Notes: generated by a model not told the origin, from the sequence alone. A stretch of 64,000 bases of DNA from Protoeuglena noctilucae (GCA_958009085.1 OY253683.1:913004-977003), one strand, 5' to 3'; positions 20,352-33,800 are shown, counted from the stretch's first letter. Program-made: numbers and translations.

Positions 20352-23300
20352 ATGCCCGCGCGGGCCTCGCGCAAGGGCCCCAAGTGAGATACCGGAAATG
20401 CTAGCGCAGTTACAATGTCCTTATTATAGATTCGACTCATACAAGCCCGCGCCGCCCTCCTCGTCAGCTCCCGGGCGCGCGCGGGACGACGAAAGCGGGC
20501 GTGGCAGCCGCCAGGGGGGCGCGACCCGCGAGCGCGTCATTGCCTCTCGCGCCGCAGGAAGGGAGCCGATGGGAAGAAGAGGAAGCGCGAGAGGGAACTG
20601 GAGGACGCGGCGGTGCCGGACGAGGAGGCGGGGGGGCTGTTTTTCCAAGACAGCGACGACGAGGTGCGCGGCGGCCTGCAGTTGCCATATACGCGCGCCT
20701 CGACGTACCCGGCACATATCTGATAGTAACCTCTACTCGTCACGGCGTGCGCGCGTGCGGATATCCCCGCCCCGCGCGCAGCTGCACATGGCAGGGCGCC
20801 GCGGCGAGGGTTGCCCGAGAATGGCGCCGTAAAACGCATCGCGACCGCATTATTCGCGCGCAGGGTGGCGCTCGCGATGATATAGATGCCGTGGACGGCG
20901 CCGGCGCCCGCGACGAGGAGACGGCGGAGCAGAAGCGGCTCCGATTGGCGAAAGCGTTTTTGGACAGATTGCAGCGGGAGCGCGCGCTGGATGACGAGGG
21001 GAGGGAGGGCCACGAGGATGCACTGGGAGACAGGCGAGGATAAGGGATGAGATTCTTTGGGTTGTTATGTGTACATATCGGAACAAACCTCGTGAAGTGC
21101 GAGCGAGCCCGTGTTTGCTGTAATACTAGCCTAGTACTACCTATACAGATGACGAGACAGATAATAGCAATTACTAGCAATTCATTATTTCCGCAGACTC
21201 CGTCGCGCTGCTGACCTGGAGAGCGGTGCGGTGTTTCGTCGGGTGGCGGATGGGGCGGGGCGGTGGCTGGGGGGGCCAGGCGTGTGCTGCACAGCGGGTG
21301 GGAGGATGCTGAGGGGACACCGGTGAGAATCGAAGACGAGACCTATGGTGTATGCGGGGATGGTGTCATATCACTGCACTCGCTTCGCACCGCAAACAAC
21401 ACGCCACCGCCCCACCATCCCCACCACCCAGTCACCTCTTGCCGCAACCCCGCTCACCATCTACACCATCTCTCAACACCTGCACCACCCCACCACCCTC
21501 AACACCCGCCCACCACCTCAACCACCCCCGCTCACCTCATCACCCACTCACCCCCCCCCCACCCCTCTCCCCCCAGTCTCTCCGTCACCGCCGTGTGTCT
21601 GACAGACGACGATTCCACGGCCTATTCCGTCTCCAAAGACGGCTCTATATTCCAATGGGACATCCAAACGCTCACGCGCACCCGGCTAGACAAGCACAGG
21701 CGGGGGGGAGCTCAAATTCAAAATTCAAAAGGAGATATGGATGGGGTGGGAGCAGTTGGGTCCGCGCCGTGGGTGGCTGCGCCTGCGAGGAGGGCCGGGC
21801 CGAGGGGTGGGCTGCTTGCGTGTGCGGTGTCGAGCGACAGGCGGTACTTGGCGGTGGGGGGGGGGAGCCATGAGGTGATGGATGGGGGGAGAAATGGGGT
21901 TGTATTCGGGTTGTGGCGAGGTTTGGAGTGGTGCATGGATGTTGAGGGGGGTGATGGCGGTGTGTTTGCATGGTGCGATGGGGGGATTGGCGAAGGTCAG
22001 GTGCTGTCATCTGTGGTAGCCACACTCTTCCCATCCCTCTCTCTGCACACCACTCACCACCCCTCTCTCTTTTCTCACCATATTCCACCCCCCACTCCCC
22101 CACAGATCACCATCTACGACGTCCGCACCCACTCCCCCGCCGGCACATTGCGCGGCCACAAGGACGCAATCTCCGGCCTCGCCTTCAAACACAACACCCA
22201 CGACCTCTACTCCACCTCCCTCGATCGCTCCGTGCGCATCTGGAGCGTGGGCGCGATGGCCTATGCGGACAGTCTGTTCGGGCATCAACAGGAAGCGCTT
22301 TGTGTGGATGTGGCGCCTGGGGGGGCGGAGAGGGCGTTGACGGGGGGGATGGACAGGACGGTCAGGCTGTTTAAGATTCCGGAAGAAAGTCATCTGGTGT
22401 TCCGGTGAGCATTTGGGATATGGGTGATGATGTGGTTGAGATAAGGGAGGGATGCTTGAGATGGGAGGCGTTGATTTGGTGGAGAGATGGAGTTCAAAAA
22501 AAAATGAGGGAGATGGTGATATGCTTGGCATTCATTACTTACTCACCTTCTATTTCTCTCTCTCTCCCTCACCCCCAGTGCCCCCAGCTTAGTGACTGAG
22601 AGCGTGGCATTCATTACCGGCAGCCAGTGGGTGGCGGGGGATGACGACGGATGCGTGTGTGTCTACAGCAACACCAAGAAAAAGGCCATTCAGACTGTCA
22701 GAAACGCGCACCCAGTTGACGCAACGGAGGGCGCGGGGGGGGTGCAGCAGCCGTGCGCGGGGTGGGTGACGGCGGTGGGGGTGGCGAGGTGAGGGGTGGG
22801 GGTGCGAGTGGGGTGGGGGTGCGTGTGTGGTTTGCGGCAGTTGCTTGTCCTGTTTGTTCTTGTTTGCATCGATGGAGTGGTGAGGTGTGAGGGGCAAGAG
22901 AGCGGGTGGTGACGGCAGTAGTGTGTGTGCGATTGTCCCTGGTTTGGCGTGGTTGTGACCATGCAACCACTCGCATCGATTAATTATCCATATGAACATT
23001 AATATATAAACATCTTTATTGTGTCTGTCTTGTCCCCAGGGGCACGGACCTGGTGGCTACGGGCGCGGGCAATGGGGTCGTGCGGGTGTGGAGGGCGGAG
23101 GGGGAGCCTGCCAAGGGGGGGGTGACGGGCATTGCACGTGAGTGGCGATGGGGGAGGGGGAGGATGGGGGATGGATGGGGGGAGAGAGAGAGATGCATGA
23201 TGTATGGTTGTGTGCGACGATGGGTGATGGTATCTGTAAGCGTGTATGTCCAGCAATCAGGCAGCCCCCCACCCACCCCATGCACACGCCTTCTCACCAC

Positions 23301-23595
23301 CCACCCCACTACTCATACCCCCCTCACCCCCACTCACCCCACCCCCACTACACACCCTCACTCACCCACCCCCCCCACAGCCGTGGGATCCTTCGCCCTC
23401 CGTGGCTTCTGCAACGGCCTGGCTCTGGCATCTTCTGGCAGATTCCTTCTGGCAGCGACGGGGCAGGAGCCGCGCATGGGGAGGTGGGCCAGGGACCGGG
23501 ACGCCAGAAACGGGGTGTGGGTGCAGGAATTGGGGGAGGGGGCGGGGGTGGGGGCGGGGGGTGGGGTTGAAGAGGGGGACTCGGGGAGTGAGTGA
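20352..23595 (+). CDS. RRP9: U3 snoRNP WD-repeat protein RRP9 (U3-55K)
   Basis: Component of the U3 snoRNP needed for 18S rRNA processing in the nucleolus (family knowledge). Ten exons (20352-20383, 20558-20663, 20864-21033, 21197-21322, 21577-21874, 22106-22404, 22579-22788, 23040-23137, 23381-23595, with all nine junctions in phase) give an exact 517-residue frame. The N-terminus has a basic nuclear signal (GKKRKRERE). Then come AEQKRLRLAKAFLDRLQRER, MLRGHRLSVTAVCLTDDD, and WD repeats including GTLRGHKDAISGLAFKHNTH and DLYSTSLDRSVRIWSVG. LFGHQQEAL and RLFKIPEESHLVFR follow, then the family end FALRGFCNGLALASSGRFLL. The count above lists nine exons. The Gly-rich C-terminal tail is low complexity. 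The intron 21034-21196 starts with GC. Confidence 0.94.
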
Positions 23596-23838
23596 TTGGG
23601 GGGTATGGGGTGGATGGGTTTGCTTTGCATGGTGTGATATATGGGGCGCGTGTGTTGCTTGTTGGCTATGACGGTGGGTGCCGAGGCTGGTTGGTGTCTG
23701 GCCATCTAAGGGCGATGTCCTGGTCTTTGAAACCATGAAACGGGTCAGCGCTATTACAATTTGCGATACATGAACACGGGCATTGACGGATGGGTGACGA
23801 CCCCACTCGCGTCATCCCCGCCACCGCCGCTCCCGTCG

Positions 23839-26800
23839 TCATCCACCATCACTTCTTCCACACCCTTCCATTCCCGTCTCTTTCAAACCGTACATCCCTC
23901 CACCATCACACATTTCAAATCTCAACCCCCCCCCTCTCCACCCCCACGACCGTCGCGAACTCCCCCGGTGTCGCCTCCGCCCCCGCCACGTCAGAGGGGT
24001 CATACCCGCACCCGGTGTCAGACAGGCAGTGCCAGACGTAGGCATACGAGTCGACGAGGCGGGACAGGGCGCGGCGGGAGAGGTGGGAACTGGGGGGGGG
24101 GGAGGGGTGTGGGGTGAGTGGGGGGGCGGCTGATGGGTAGGTAGAGCATGGGGTGTGTGGGTGTATAGATGCGCATGCTTGGGTGTGGTGGTTAGTTAAG
24201 TACAGTTGAGTAAGTTACTCGCATTACCCCACCCATCACATTCACCCACTCACCGCATTACTGCATCTGTCACCCTCTCCATCTCCGGCAGTGCGCCCGG
24301 CATGGCGGCCCTCTGGAACAGCGCCCGCAGGCACCCCGCCACCCTCGCCCCGCGCAATGCGGGGTCGGATGCCATCGCCGCTCTCTGCCCCTCGGATTCA
24401 AACGCCCGCATGCGCCCCTCCACGTCCGCCACACCGCAGCTGCCCAGCAACACGCCCACCTGGGAGAGAGGGGAGTGGGGGAGTGGGGGAGTGGCGTGAG
24501 TGGTGTGAGTGGTAACACAGTGGTGCCACAGTGCAGCTGCCCAGCAACACGCACATTTGGAGAGGGGGAGGGGGGAGGGGAGTGGGGGACTAGAGGAGGG
24601 GAGTTGGTGGATAGAATGAAGGAGTGGATGAAGTGGAAGTAATATTACTGTTGGGTCGACCAGTGCACCTCCTTCTACACCACACACCACAACATCCCCC
24701 CCGATCCCCCAACCCACCTCACCACCACCACCACTCCCCACTCCCCACCCCACGACCCACAACAACACACAACACACATACCCCCACCTAACCTTCCCCC
24801 CCCACCCCCCTCACCTCCCCCTCCACCGCCTCTACAACACACCCCTCACCCCTCAACCAACCCCACACAACACCCCAACACCCCCCATCCCCATCACCTC
24901 CCCCTCCACCGCCTCCGCCCCGCCCCTCTCCTCCATCGCCGCCACCTCCCCCTCCCACCGTTTCAAACACCCGGCCTGACGCAGGGCTTGGCGAAGCGGA
25001 ACAGCACAATTCACCAGCAACGCCCCTCTAGCAGACAGCGCCTGCCCCTCTGCCACAGCTTGCGCGGCTGGGGGGGCGTTTTCTGGCACAGAGGTCGGTG
25101 CCAGAGTGGGTGTGTTAGGGGTGTTGGGGAGTGGGGGTGGCGGTCGGGATGTGGGGTGGGGGTGGCTGCCCTGTGTCACCCTCGCTGCCAAGGCGTCACC
25201 CAAAGTGGCACTGCGATGGGGGAGGGGGCGGGGGGGGGGTTATGTAAGTTAGTGATGAATGGGTGACATGGATGCAGAGAGAGGGGCGATGGTGAAAGGC
25301 GAACGTCAGTGCAGCCACGTCATGCACACATGCGCACTCATGCACACCCCACCCCCGCATCAGTGGCTGCAGGTGTGATATACTGACACACATACACACA
25401 CAGAGAGAGAGAGAGAGACTCGACAATCACTCACCACACGCGCATGAGTGGCTGCAGGTACCCCCCCAGTGCGTCGCTCATCGCCTCCCCCACCCACGCG
25501 TCGCCCTCCCCCACGCTGCCCCGCCACTCCCGGCACATCTGAAAACGAGCGGGTGCGAGCTTGTTACAGATAATAGATCACAGTTTCGAAAACAGGTAGC
25601 GATGATTTAGTCACTATGTGTGCTTACATGAATCGCAACGACCAGCGATGCAATCTACCCCACACCCCATCCCACCCACCCAGTCACCCCCTCCACCATT
25701 GCAGTCAAACAGCAACAAACCATGCATCAACTAAACAAACAACGCACCCACCCACCCCACCCACACCCACTCACCGCCTCCACCACCCCCGCCGCCTCCA
25801 CCACCGCCGTCGGTGCAGCCGGGGCAGCGATGGGCGGCAGCGGCGGCGGCCGCTCCTCCACCCCCCTCCCTTCCCTCGCCAACCCCTCCACCAGCCGAGC
25901 GCGCGCCCTGTCGCGACACCCGCGCACAGCGTCCGCCAGCCGCAGCGATGGCGAGAGGACGCCACTTGCCCGACCTGCCCCATCACCACGTTCGCCCCCA
26001 CCCTCCCCCTCGCCACCGCTATCGTCACTCCCACTCCCACTCTCAGCACCCACTTCCTTGCTCCTCTCTTCTGTTGTATTCACCCCCGTCACGGCTGCCA
26101 GCGTCTGACAGTAAAACGCCAGCACTTGCATCAGTCGCAGCGTCAGAATGGGCGATGCGTCGGGGGATGCCAACACGCGGCGGATGCGGGCGCTGGGGGA
26201 GGGGGAAGAGGGGGAGTGTCGGAGAGTGGATGGATGATGAAGGGGTGGTGCGGGGGTGGGGCCAAGGCGGGTGTTGTGAGAGAGATGGGGTGGCTATCTC
26301 ATCTCATCCCATCACATCTCATCTCTCATCTCTAATATCATCCCAACTCTCGCCTCCCATCTCACCTGAGTGGCTCGCTCAGCGCCTCCATCACCGCATT
26401 CAAAGCCTCCGTTGGTGACGGAGACAGGGACACCGACGATGATGCCCTCACTGCACCATTCGTGCCATTGCCACCCACAGCGCCCTTCACAGCACCACCC
26501 CCCTCGTTGCTCCCCTGACCATCGCCCTCCCCCGTCTCTGCTCCCTCATTTGGGTATAGGCACTCCAGGAGCTCCTTCTCCTGCAAAGTTCTCAAATATC
26601 ACTACTATTCATGAATTCTGTACTAGTATTGGATACGCAGAGATGTGGTCGTGATACTTAGCAATGGCTGCGGGGTGTGCCGTGTTTGCATGAACCGCAT
26701 GGCTCACCTGCGCGGTCGCCTGGTGCACCCACGCCAGCATGTCCGACACGTAACTGCGACGAAGCAGAGGGAAGGAGAGTGCGACAAACTGAAAGAGAGC

Positions 26801-28526
26801 CACCACCCGCACCATCCCAGTCACCCCCGCCACATCGCCAAGCGTCAACGCAACTCCCCTCCCCAATACCCATCCCCTGCCACACACACACATCCACCCA
26901 ACATCCCCACCCTCATCACCCCCATCGCCACCCTCACCGCACGGGGTCGCCCGCCCTCATCTCCAGCGCCCGTGGCCCCTCCGTCAGTGCTCTGGCAAAT
27001 GCACGGAACATTGCCCTCCCCCTCTGCGCGCACCCCGCGTGCATGGCGTGGCGGAAGAGGGGGGGGCGGGCGTGGAGGGTGGCGGACGCGCGGCGGAGGA
27101 GGGTCGGGTCGGGGTCGGGGGGGGTGGTCTGCGGATGGGGGAGGGGGGGGGTGAGGGAGTGAGTGAGAGTGAGTGGGTGAGGTCGGGGTCAGGGGTGGTC
27201 TGGGAGTTGAGGGGGGGGGGGGGGGGAATGGGGTGTGACGAGGAGAGTGAGTGAGTGAGTGAGTGAGTGAGTGAGTGAGTGAGTGAGTGAGGAGTGAGTG
27301 AGGGAGAGCAGACGTGGGGGTGACGCAAATGATGCTGATGTGCCGGCAGTCTGCTGTCCCCTCACACACCTCCCCACACCCTCCCCACCAGCCATTCCCC
27401 TCATTTACTCAAACCCCCACCCACGCAACCCCCACCTGCTCGCCCGTCCCCCCCCAGGCGTCCACCACCCACGTGCACAGCCGCTCGAGCGCCACCTCGT
27501 GATGAGACGCCACCGCCTCCACCAACTCCAATCCCGCACCCTCCCCGCGCTCCGCCACCAACGCCCTGGGAGGGACAGATGGGAGGGGGTGCGTAGTACT
27601 AACATGTTGTTGGTACTAACATGCATGAAAGCATGTTACCACCCTGTTACGACTTCCACATGGTTCCCATGCACATCGTCGCCTGCATTACATTACTGAA
27701 CCTGCACCCCGTCTCACAACTCATGCCCTCTCCCACTCGCCTGCACTTGGCCTGTGCTCTGTCCACGGCCTCCAATGCTGCAAAGAAGGCATCGCCAATC
27801 GGACCCTCCCGCACCGCAGCCACCTGCTCGTCTCGCAGCTGGTAGTGGGCGAGGAAATCACGCACGCGAGCCTCGCTGTGGGGAGCGGAAGGGCCGGGGC
27901 GGTCGCTGCGGCTTAGGGCGCGCGGGAAACAACACAATGTGCACTTCCCAAGCCTTCCGGGGCCTCACCGGGCCTCTGCGCGCTGCGCCTGCGCTCGCAG
28001 CCGCGACGTCTCCATAAGAAGATCCTGCGTCGACGCGCGGCTCGCCTCCAGCGACGCCCGCACCGTCGCGCACGACCCCGCCAGCGCGTCCGCGTCTTCC
28101 GCCACCGCCTCGACCGCGGACGCCACGCGGCCCACCTCCGACAGCAGGCGCTGGTACTGCGCGAGACGCGCCTGCAGAACCTCGGAGCGCAGGTCCCGGC
28201 GCCCGGCGGGGTCGCTGCGGGGCGGGACGGACTGGAGCTCTCAATTCCCGCCTAAAGCATCTCCCCGGGCGACCGAGAAGGCAATCCGGACAACTCAGTC
28301 GCTAGATATGTTGACAAAGGCAGCGAAGAGGTAGCGCGATCCTGCATCGCGGTTCGAGGCGCGGGGAGCTGGCCAAGTTTTCGTTGCGCTGCGATGCGTC
28401 CCACCTGGCGAGGGAGACGTCCCCGAACACGCGCAGCGCCTCGACCCGTTCCCCCGTTTCCTTGATCTCAAGGACACGGCGGACCTTGCGGACAAGCGCG
28501 GGCGGGGCCGCGGCAGGGTCAGCCAT
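23839..28526 (-). CDS. COG6: Conserved oligomeric Golgi complex subunit 6
   Basis: COG tethers retrograde intra-Golgi vesicles; COG6 is a lobe B subunit (family knowledge). The ATG at 28526 opens MADPAAAPPALVRKVRRVLE. The coiled-coil exon LRSEVLQARLAQYQRLLSEV and TRASTQDLLMETSRLRAQAQ-like sequence follow. Next come VRDFLAHYQLRDEQVAAVRE and GPIGDAFFAALEAVDRAQAK, then YVSDMLAWVHQATAQ, EKELLECLYPNE, SPTEALNAVMEALSEPLR and LTLRLMQVLAFYCQTLAAVT. The C-terminal exons read VGVLLGSCGVADVEGR and ALSRLVDSYAYVW-like sequence, then an exon ending in TGA at 23839. The overall order matches COG6 well. Middle exons (about 24800-27600) are Ala/Gly-rich and separated by low-complexity introns, so exact borders there are uncertain. 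Head to head with the carrier gene. Confidence 0.85.
24437..24565 (-). repeat. Exon-edge echo at a COG6 acceptor (97-bp offset)
   Basis: CAGCTGCCCAGCAACACGCC (exon start VGVLLGSC on the minus strand) is at 24437. CAGCTGCCCAGCAACACGCA recurs at 24534 within the intron, where the acceptor AG has been lost. Confidence 0.9.
25385..25420. repeat. CA/GA microsatellite in a COG6 intron
   Basis: Alternating ACACACAC followed by (GA)n. Confidence 0.85.
27245..27300. repeat. (GAGT)n tetranucleotide microsatellite
   Basis: About twelve uninterrupted GAGT units in a COG6 intron. On the minus (sense) strand it reads (ACTC)n. Confidence 0.95.
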
Positions 28527-28803
28527 GCTGGCCCCGCTACCAGCGCCTCGCTCGCCGGGTGTCCCGATGCCCTGTTGAACGAGTCGCGATGCAGGACGTT
28601 GGCCACGGACGGACAGCTCCGCGCGCTGCCCGGGAGCGCTCATGGAACTACATCCCGCACCGACACGCCAGTGGCCATGCAGCGCTGGAGGGTCGTCTGA
28701 TGGAGCTTTGGACAAGGACGTATAAACATGTCGAGAAGCAGCATCCGATAAAAGCATACGCTCTTCTATCGTTGCGTGTCAACGCCGGACCGCGAGCTCC
28801 AGC
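28527..28803. other. Divergent promoter region, COG6 / carrier
   Basis: 277 bases between the two start codons. I see no strong core-promoter element. Confidence 0.45.
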
Positions 28804-30549
28804 ATGGCTGACAAGGTCGGGGACGCAGCGCGCGAGAGACGATACGACGCGCTCCATCAGCCTGCTAGTGAGGGAGAATATTATATATTTAACACAGCGA
28901 TGCCACTGGCGCCGCGCGGCGTGTCCGCAGGGCTCGGAGGGGGAGCGGCGTTCGGGGCCGGACGCTGCAGCTGGCCCCTCGCGGCCGGGGCCCCTGGGAC
29001 GACTCGCCACGGACCATCAACTGCGGAATGCCATCGCCGGGGCCGTGGCAGGTGCGAGATGCGGTGTCTAGTCGGTCGACGATCGCCCGTTGCATCCGCG
29101 TCAATACTCGCGTGCTCCCACCTGTTTACGCTTCACCATCGTCCCCCCAGGCGCCGCGACCGCTGCGCTGGTCTGTCCCCTGGACGTTCTGAAGACTCGC
29201 GCGCAGGTGATGGGCCGCGGCGAGCGTGGTATCGCGGGGTCTCTGGCGGACCTTTGGCGCAGAGAGGGGCGAAGTGGGTTGTTCCGGGGCCTTTCCCCGA
29301 CGATACTTGCATTGCTTCCCAAGTGGGCCGTCTATTTCACGACCTACGATCGCATAAGGCGCGCGGCGGGGCCGTGGGCGGCGAGGGGCGGTGCGCGGAG
29401 GGAGAGGGTGGCGGACGTGGCGGCAGCGGGGGGCGCGGGTGCTGCGACGCTCGTGGCGACAAATCCCCTGTGGGTGGCCAAGACAAGACTGCAGACGCAG
29501 AGGTGGGATGGTAGCACTGCGCTGTCGAGGATGCTGGTCGTGTAACTCAAATGCTGCCCTGCCACTACCTGAACACCCACTTACTCATGCCACTACCTGC
29601 TCACTTGCACCACTGCCTGCACGCTTGCTCACTCATGCCACTACATGCACGCCCACTGCCACTCCCCGCACACTTCCTCATTCATGCCACTACCCATGCA
29701 CACCACACTTGCTCACGCATGCCGTTACCCATGCACATCACTCTTGTTCACGCATGCCACTCCCACCACCCCCCCAGCGTGACGGATGGCAAGTGGTCTC
29801 ACATGGCGGGCGGCGCATACCGCTCCCCCACCAGTGCCCTGGTCCGCATTGCCCGTGAAGAGGGCTTGCGTGGGCTGTACAGTGGCTTGGGGCCATCCCT
29901 GGTGGGAGTGACGCATGCGGCCATTCAGTTTCCGTTGTATGAAGAGACCAAGCGCAGGGTGGGGAGGGCCATTGGCACGCATCCGGACGCACTGCCGGTG
30001 AGGGGAAGGGGTGGGGTGGGAGAGGGGTGGTGTTGAGAAGGGGGAGTGGTGACGAGAGCTGCTGTATGAGAGGGATGGTGTTATTTAAAAGCAGTGGTAA
30101 TCATGGGCAATGGTGACGAGGGGCAGTGACGATGTGACTGTGGCCAGCACACTCCCATAGCCCACCTCCACTCTCACTCTCACCCTCACCCACACTCACC
30201 CGCCCTTCACGTTCACACTCACCCCCCTCCTCACCCCCAGCTCCCCTGGATTGCCGTAGCCAGTGCTGTTTCCAAGGCAGTGGCATCCGCAGCCACGCAC
30301 CCCCATGAAGTCATACGCTCACGCATGCACGTGGCGGGGTCAGGACCCTTCCGGGGGATGAAGCGAATCGTCACGCAGGTGTATCGCAATGGTGGAATAG
30401 GCGCTTTCTACGCCGGGTGCTTGACCAATCTGGCCAGGACGGTGCCCGCGGCGGTGCTGACCGTCACGACGTACGAGGCGGTGGCGAGGGGGCTGGCGGC
30501 GCTGGGGGAGGGGGGGGGTGGGGGGGCGCAGGGGGGTGGGCGTGGATGA
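28804..30549 (+). CDS. Mitochondrial carrier family (SLC25), NAD/folate/pyrimidine-carrier-like
   Basis: A six-helix solute carrier of mitochondrial or plastid inner membranes. A 12-base first exon (28804-28815, MADK) joins 28931-29051, 29151-29502, 29778-29997 and 30241-30549 to an exact 337-residue frame. The three carrier repeats have the signature: [26 protein letters not shown], and a third, [61 protein letters not shown] and [13 protein letters not shown] are closest in memory to plant and fungal NAD+ carriers and to SLC25A32 (folate/FAD), so the substrate is not fixed. The last ~15 residues are Gly-rich, from G-rich DNA. Confidence 0.88.
29560..29770 (+). repeat. Degenerate minisatellite in a carrier intron
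   Basis: Units of the form CTTGCTCACTCATGCCACTAC recur about six times with drift. They fill most of the intron 29503-29777. Confidence 0.85.
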
Positions 30550-30820
30550 CATGAGAGGGTGAGGGTGAGGGGAGTGTTGATTGGGGGTAGGGCGTAGACG
30601 GTGCAAGACTGATGTGGGCGCCGCTTGGTATTCTAACGCGCACTCCAGAGCGCCATTGCCCCTCATTTGCGAGTCGTGCCGCATCGTCCCATCGCTGCGC
30701 TGCGCGTGTGTGTTTTCAAAAATGCACTTGCGCATCCACGTCACGCCCCCTCGCTAACAACAACGTTCGTTTACTGCCCGGGCATCTCCCATACGGCAAC
30801 CTTCACGTGCGTCATATGCG

Positions 30821-33800
30821 TCACGCCCTCTCCCTCGCCACGAGCGTCGCCTCCCTCTCCCCCGCCTGCTCCCCCCTCTCACGCATCGTGAGCGTCACCG
30901 CCCCATCCGCCCCCAGAGCGTACTCCCACACCCACGAGGGCTCGTCCCCCGCCAGCCGCTCCACTTGCACTTTGAAACCCTCGGGACTGGCAGCGTCTGG
31001 CAGTACCGTCATTCTGGCACCGTCTGGCACCACGAAGGTGTGAGACCCGGTAAAGGTCACGTCTCTGGCGTCGAACTCGGAGCGGCCCTCTAAAAGCACC
31101 AGCATGCCCTCCTTGCGGGAGACACTGCGGAAGGGGGGAGAGGAGAAGGGGAGTGGGTGAGATGACATCACGGTGGCAGTGGCATGGTGAATCGATGCCA
31201 ACCCACCCACGGTTGCGTACTAGCTCAGACCGCACCGTTGCTTCCAGTGCACATGAACAGCGCAATCCAGTCCTCTCCCACACCACCACCCCACACTCAC
31301 CGCAGCTTCCAGTGCACATGAGCTGTGCAATACAACACTCATCTTCCCCACTACCCACTCACCGCTGCTTCCAGTACACGTTGGCGGGTCGTCCCTGTCA
31401 CCCCCGCGTTGACCACGCGACACCCCACCATGCGACAACGCGCGCCGCGGTCCGAGAACACCAGGCGACGCTCGTCGGAGTTAGCAGAGTCATTGGCATT
31501 GGCATTGTTATTGTCATCGTTTGCATTAACAGCCTCGGTGTGGCCCAGGGGACAGGATGCCTCGACGCGCAGAGAGCCGTCCAGGTCCNNNNNNNNNNNN
31601 NNNNNNNNNNNNNNNNNNNNNNNNNNNNNNNNNNNNNNNNNNNNNNNNNNNNNNNNNNNNNNNNNNNNNNNNNNNNNNNNNNNNNNNNNNNNNNNNNNNN
31701 NNNNNNNNNNNNNNNNNNNNNNNNNNNNNNNNNNNNNNNNNNNNNNNNNNNNNNNNNNNNNNNNNNNNNNNNNNNNNNNNNNNNNNNNCCCACCTCCCTC
31801 ACCTCCACCAGCACGTTGATGCCCTCGGATGCCCCGTACGCCCTCCCGCACGACGCGAACCCGAACGCCTTGTTGCCCAGGCACCCGGCACCCGCCAGCG
31901 CAAGCAGGTTGGCGTCCGTGCCCGCCATGGGGTTGGAGATCTGCCGAACGATGGCGGCGGTGCGGCCGCGGGACGCCAGCCACGCAAACGCGCCTGCGCG
32001 CGAGAGGGGTGGCGAGGCCGTCACACGTGATAGCTCCCTGTTACACGAGACTGACACACACGCAGCGGATGGCTCGCAGTGCGCAGGGCGCAACCGGCAC
32101 TGTGCAGTGTGTTATGCACAGCCGGCCCTGTGCCGGCGCACAGTGTGTGACCCACTGCCACCCGGCGCCCATCCCTCGCCCTCCCTTCCCACTCGCCTTC
32201 GTCCTCCATGAGCTTCCACAGGGCCCCGTGCCCCCCCGGCTTGAGCATGGGAGACAGCGCCCCCTCCAGCAGCCACGCCCCGTCCTCCGCCGACACCACG
32301 GGCACCATCGGCTGCTCTACCAAATAGAAGGACTCACGGCCACGGCCCATCCACCCACTGCGGACAGGCCATGGGTGGAGTGAGAGGTAATTCGGGTTAT
32401 GAGCGAAGTGAGATGTGCAATGGCATAGTGGGAGCCTCCGGCAGCGAAGTGAGACCGCAGCTGCCCACTGTGTGGTAGAGCGAGGTCCCACAACCCTCGC
32501 GTCCCGCACCACCACCCCCGCACCCCTCCCTTGTACCCCTCACCACTCCTCAAGCAGCCCCACGATCCGCGCGTGGTTCCCCTTGGCCTGGCTCGTCATC
32601 ATCACCACGGGCGTCGTGTGCTGCTCCCCCGTCACGCGCCAGTGAAGGTACTCCCGCGCCTCCAAGTCACGCACCAGCCCTTCCAGCAGTGACCGCCCCG
32701 CATAGGGCAGCACCGCCGTCGGCAGCGCCTCCCCCGTCGCCTCGTCCACCAGGCCCAGGCGGTCACCCGCGCCGCCCACGGGATAGATCTCCGCCAGGCG
32801 GGGCAGCACGCGGAGGCCCTCCCCCGCCCACCGCCGACGGCGCTCTGGGTGTATATTATGGGGGGGTGGGTGTGGGGTTACGGTATGGTGGACGCGCTTT
32901 CGGATGCTGTTGGCGGCCTCGCTGCGTGCAGGGCGACGTCGTTGCGTGCCCACGACACCCAGCGCTACCCACCTGGCCCCTCGGCGCACGCGTCGCTGAT
33001 GTCCGGCCCCGTGGGGGTGTGGAAGGCCACGCGCGTGACCCCCGCCCCCGCCCCCGCCTCCTCGCGGCCCTCGATCAGCTGCAGCGCCTTAATCTGGTAG
33101 CCCACCAGGCCGCCGATCGAGTCGTAGAAGCGCTCGGCACGCGACAGCGTGCGCACCAGACCCGCCAGGGCCATTCCCAGGGGGTCCCCACCCGACGCGA
33201 CCCCTGCGAGCGACAACCCCGATTGCGTAGCGATAGCAGCGCGTGCGTCACGCGGCAGGTGTTGTTGTTCATTCACCATCACTACTGTCGCCCTCACCGT
33301 CGCCCCAGTCCACGCTGTAGGTGCTGTCCGCGGCAGAGGCAGACGGCGAAGGGGCCGGGTGGTCCGTCTCCGCAGTCGGCAACACCGACAGGACGTGCCC
33401 CTGGCCCATGGCCGGCAACAGCAGCAGCACCGCCAGCCCGTCCGCGTCGAGGGCGCCCTCCGCAGCAGCCAGGATGGCGCGGCCAGCGGGCGTCGCGGCC
33501 CAGGAAGACACGAGAGGGTCGCGGCGCAGCATCGACAGCCTCGCGAGGGGGTCGGATGCCGACTCTGCGGGGGGCGAGGGAGGGGCGCGTTCGATTCTGC
33601 GGTGCAGGGCCGGGAAGACGCTTCACGCGTCGCCGGCGACGCGCAACCCACCGAGCCTCTTGCGGAGGTCTTGCAGCTGAGATATCTGCGCAGCGATGGA
33701 CCGCCCCGCCTGCACGCTCGCCTCCGCGACCGCTTGAGTGCGCCGTGACATCGGCCTGCAGGGAAGGCGTGCGGGGGCGCGGTACGCGGGGCTGGCGGGC

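Noticed and set aside
27595-27640. TACTAAC branch-point-like motifs
   Set aside because: They are on the plus strand, while the gene spanning this region (COG6) is on the minus strand.
28880-28900. TATA box of the carrier gene (TATATATTTAA)
   Set aside because: The best gene model places it inside the first intron, downstream of the ATG at 28804.
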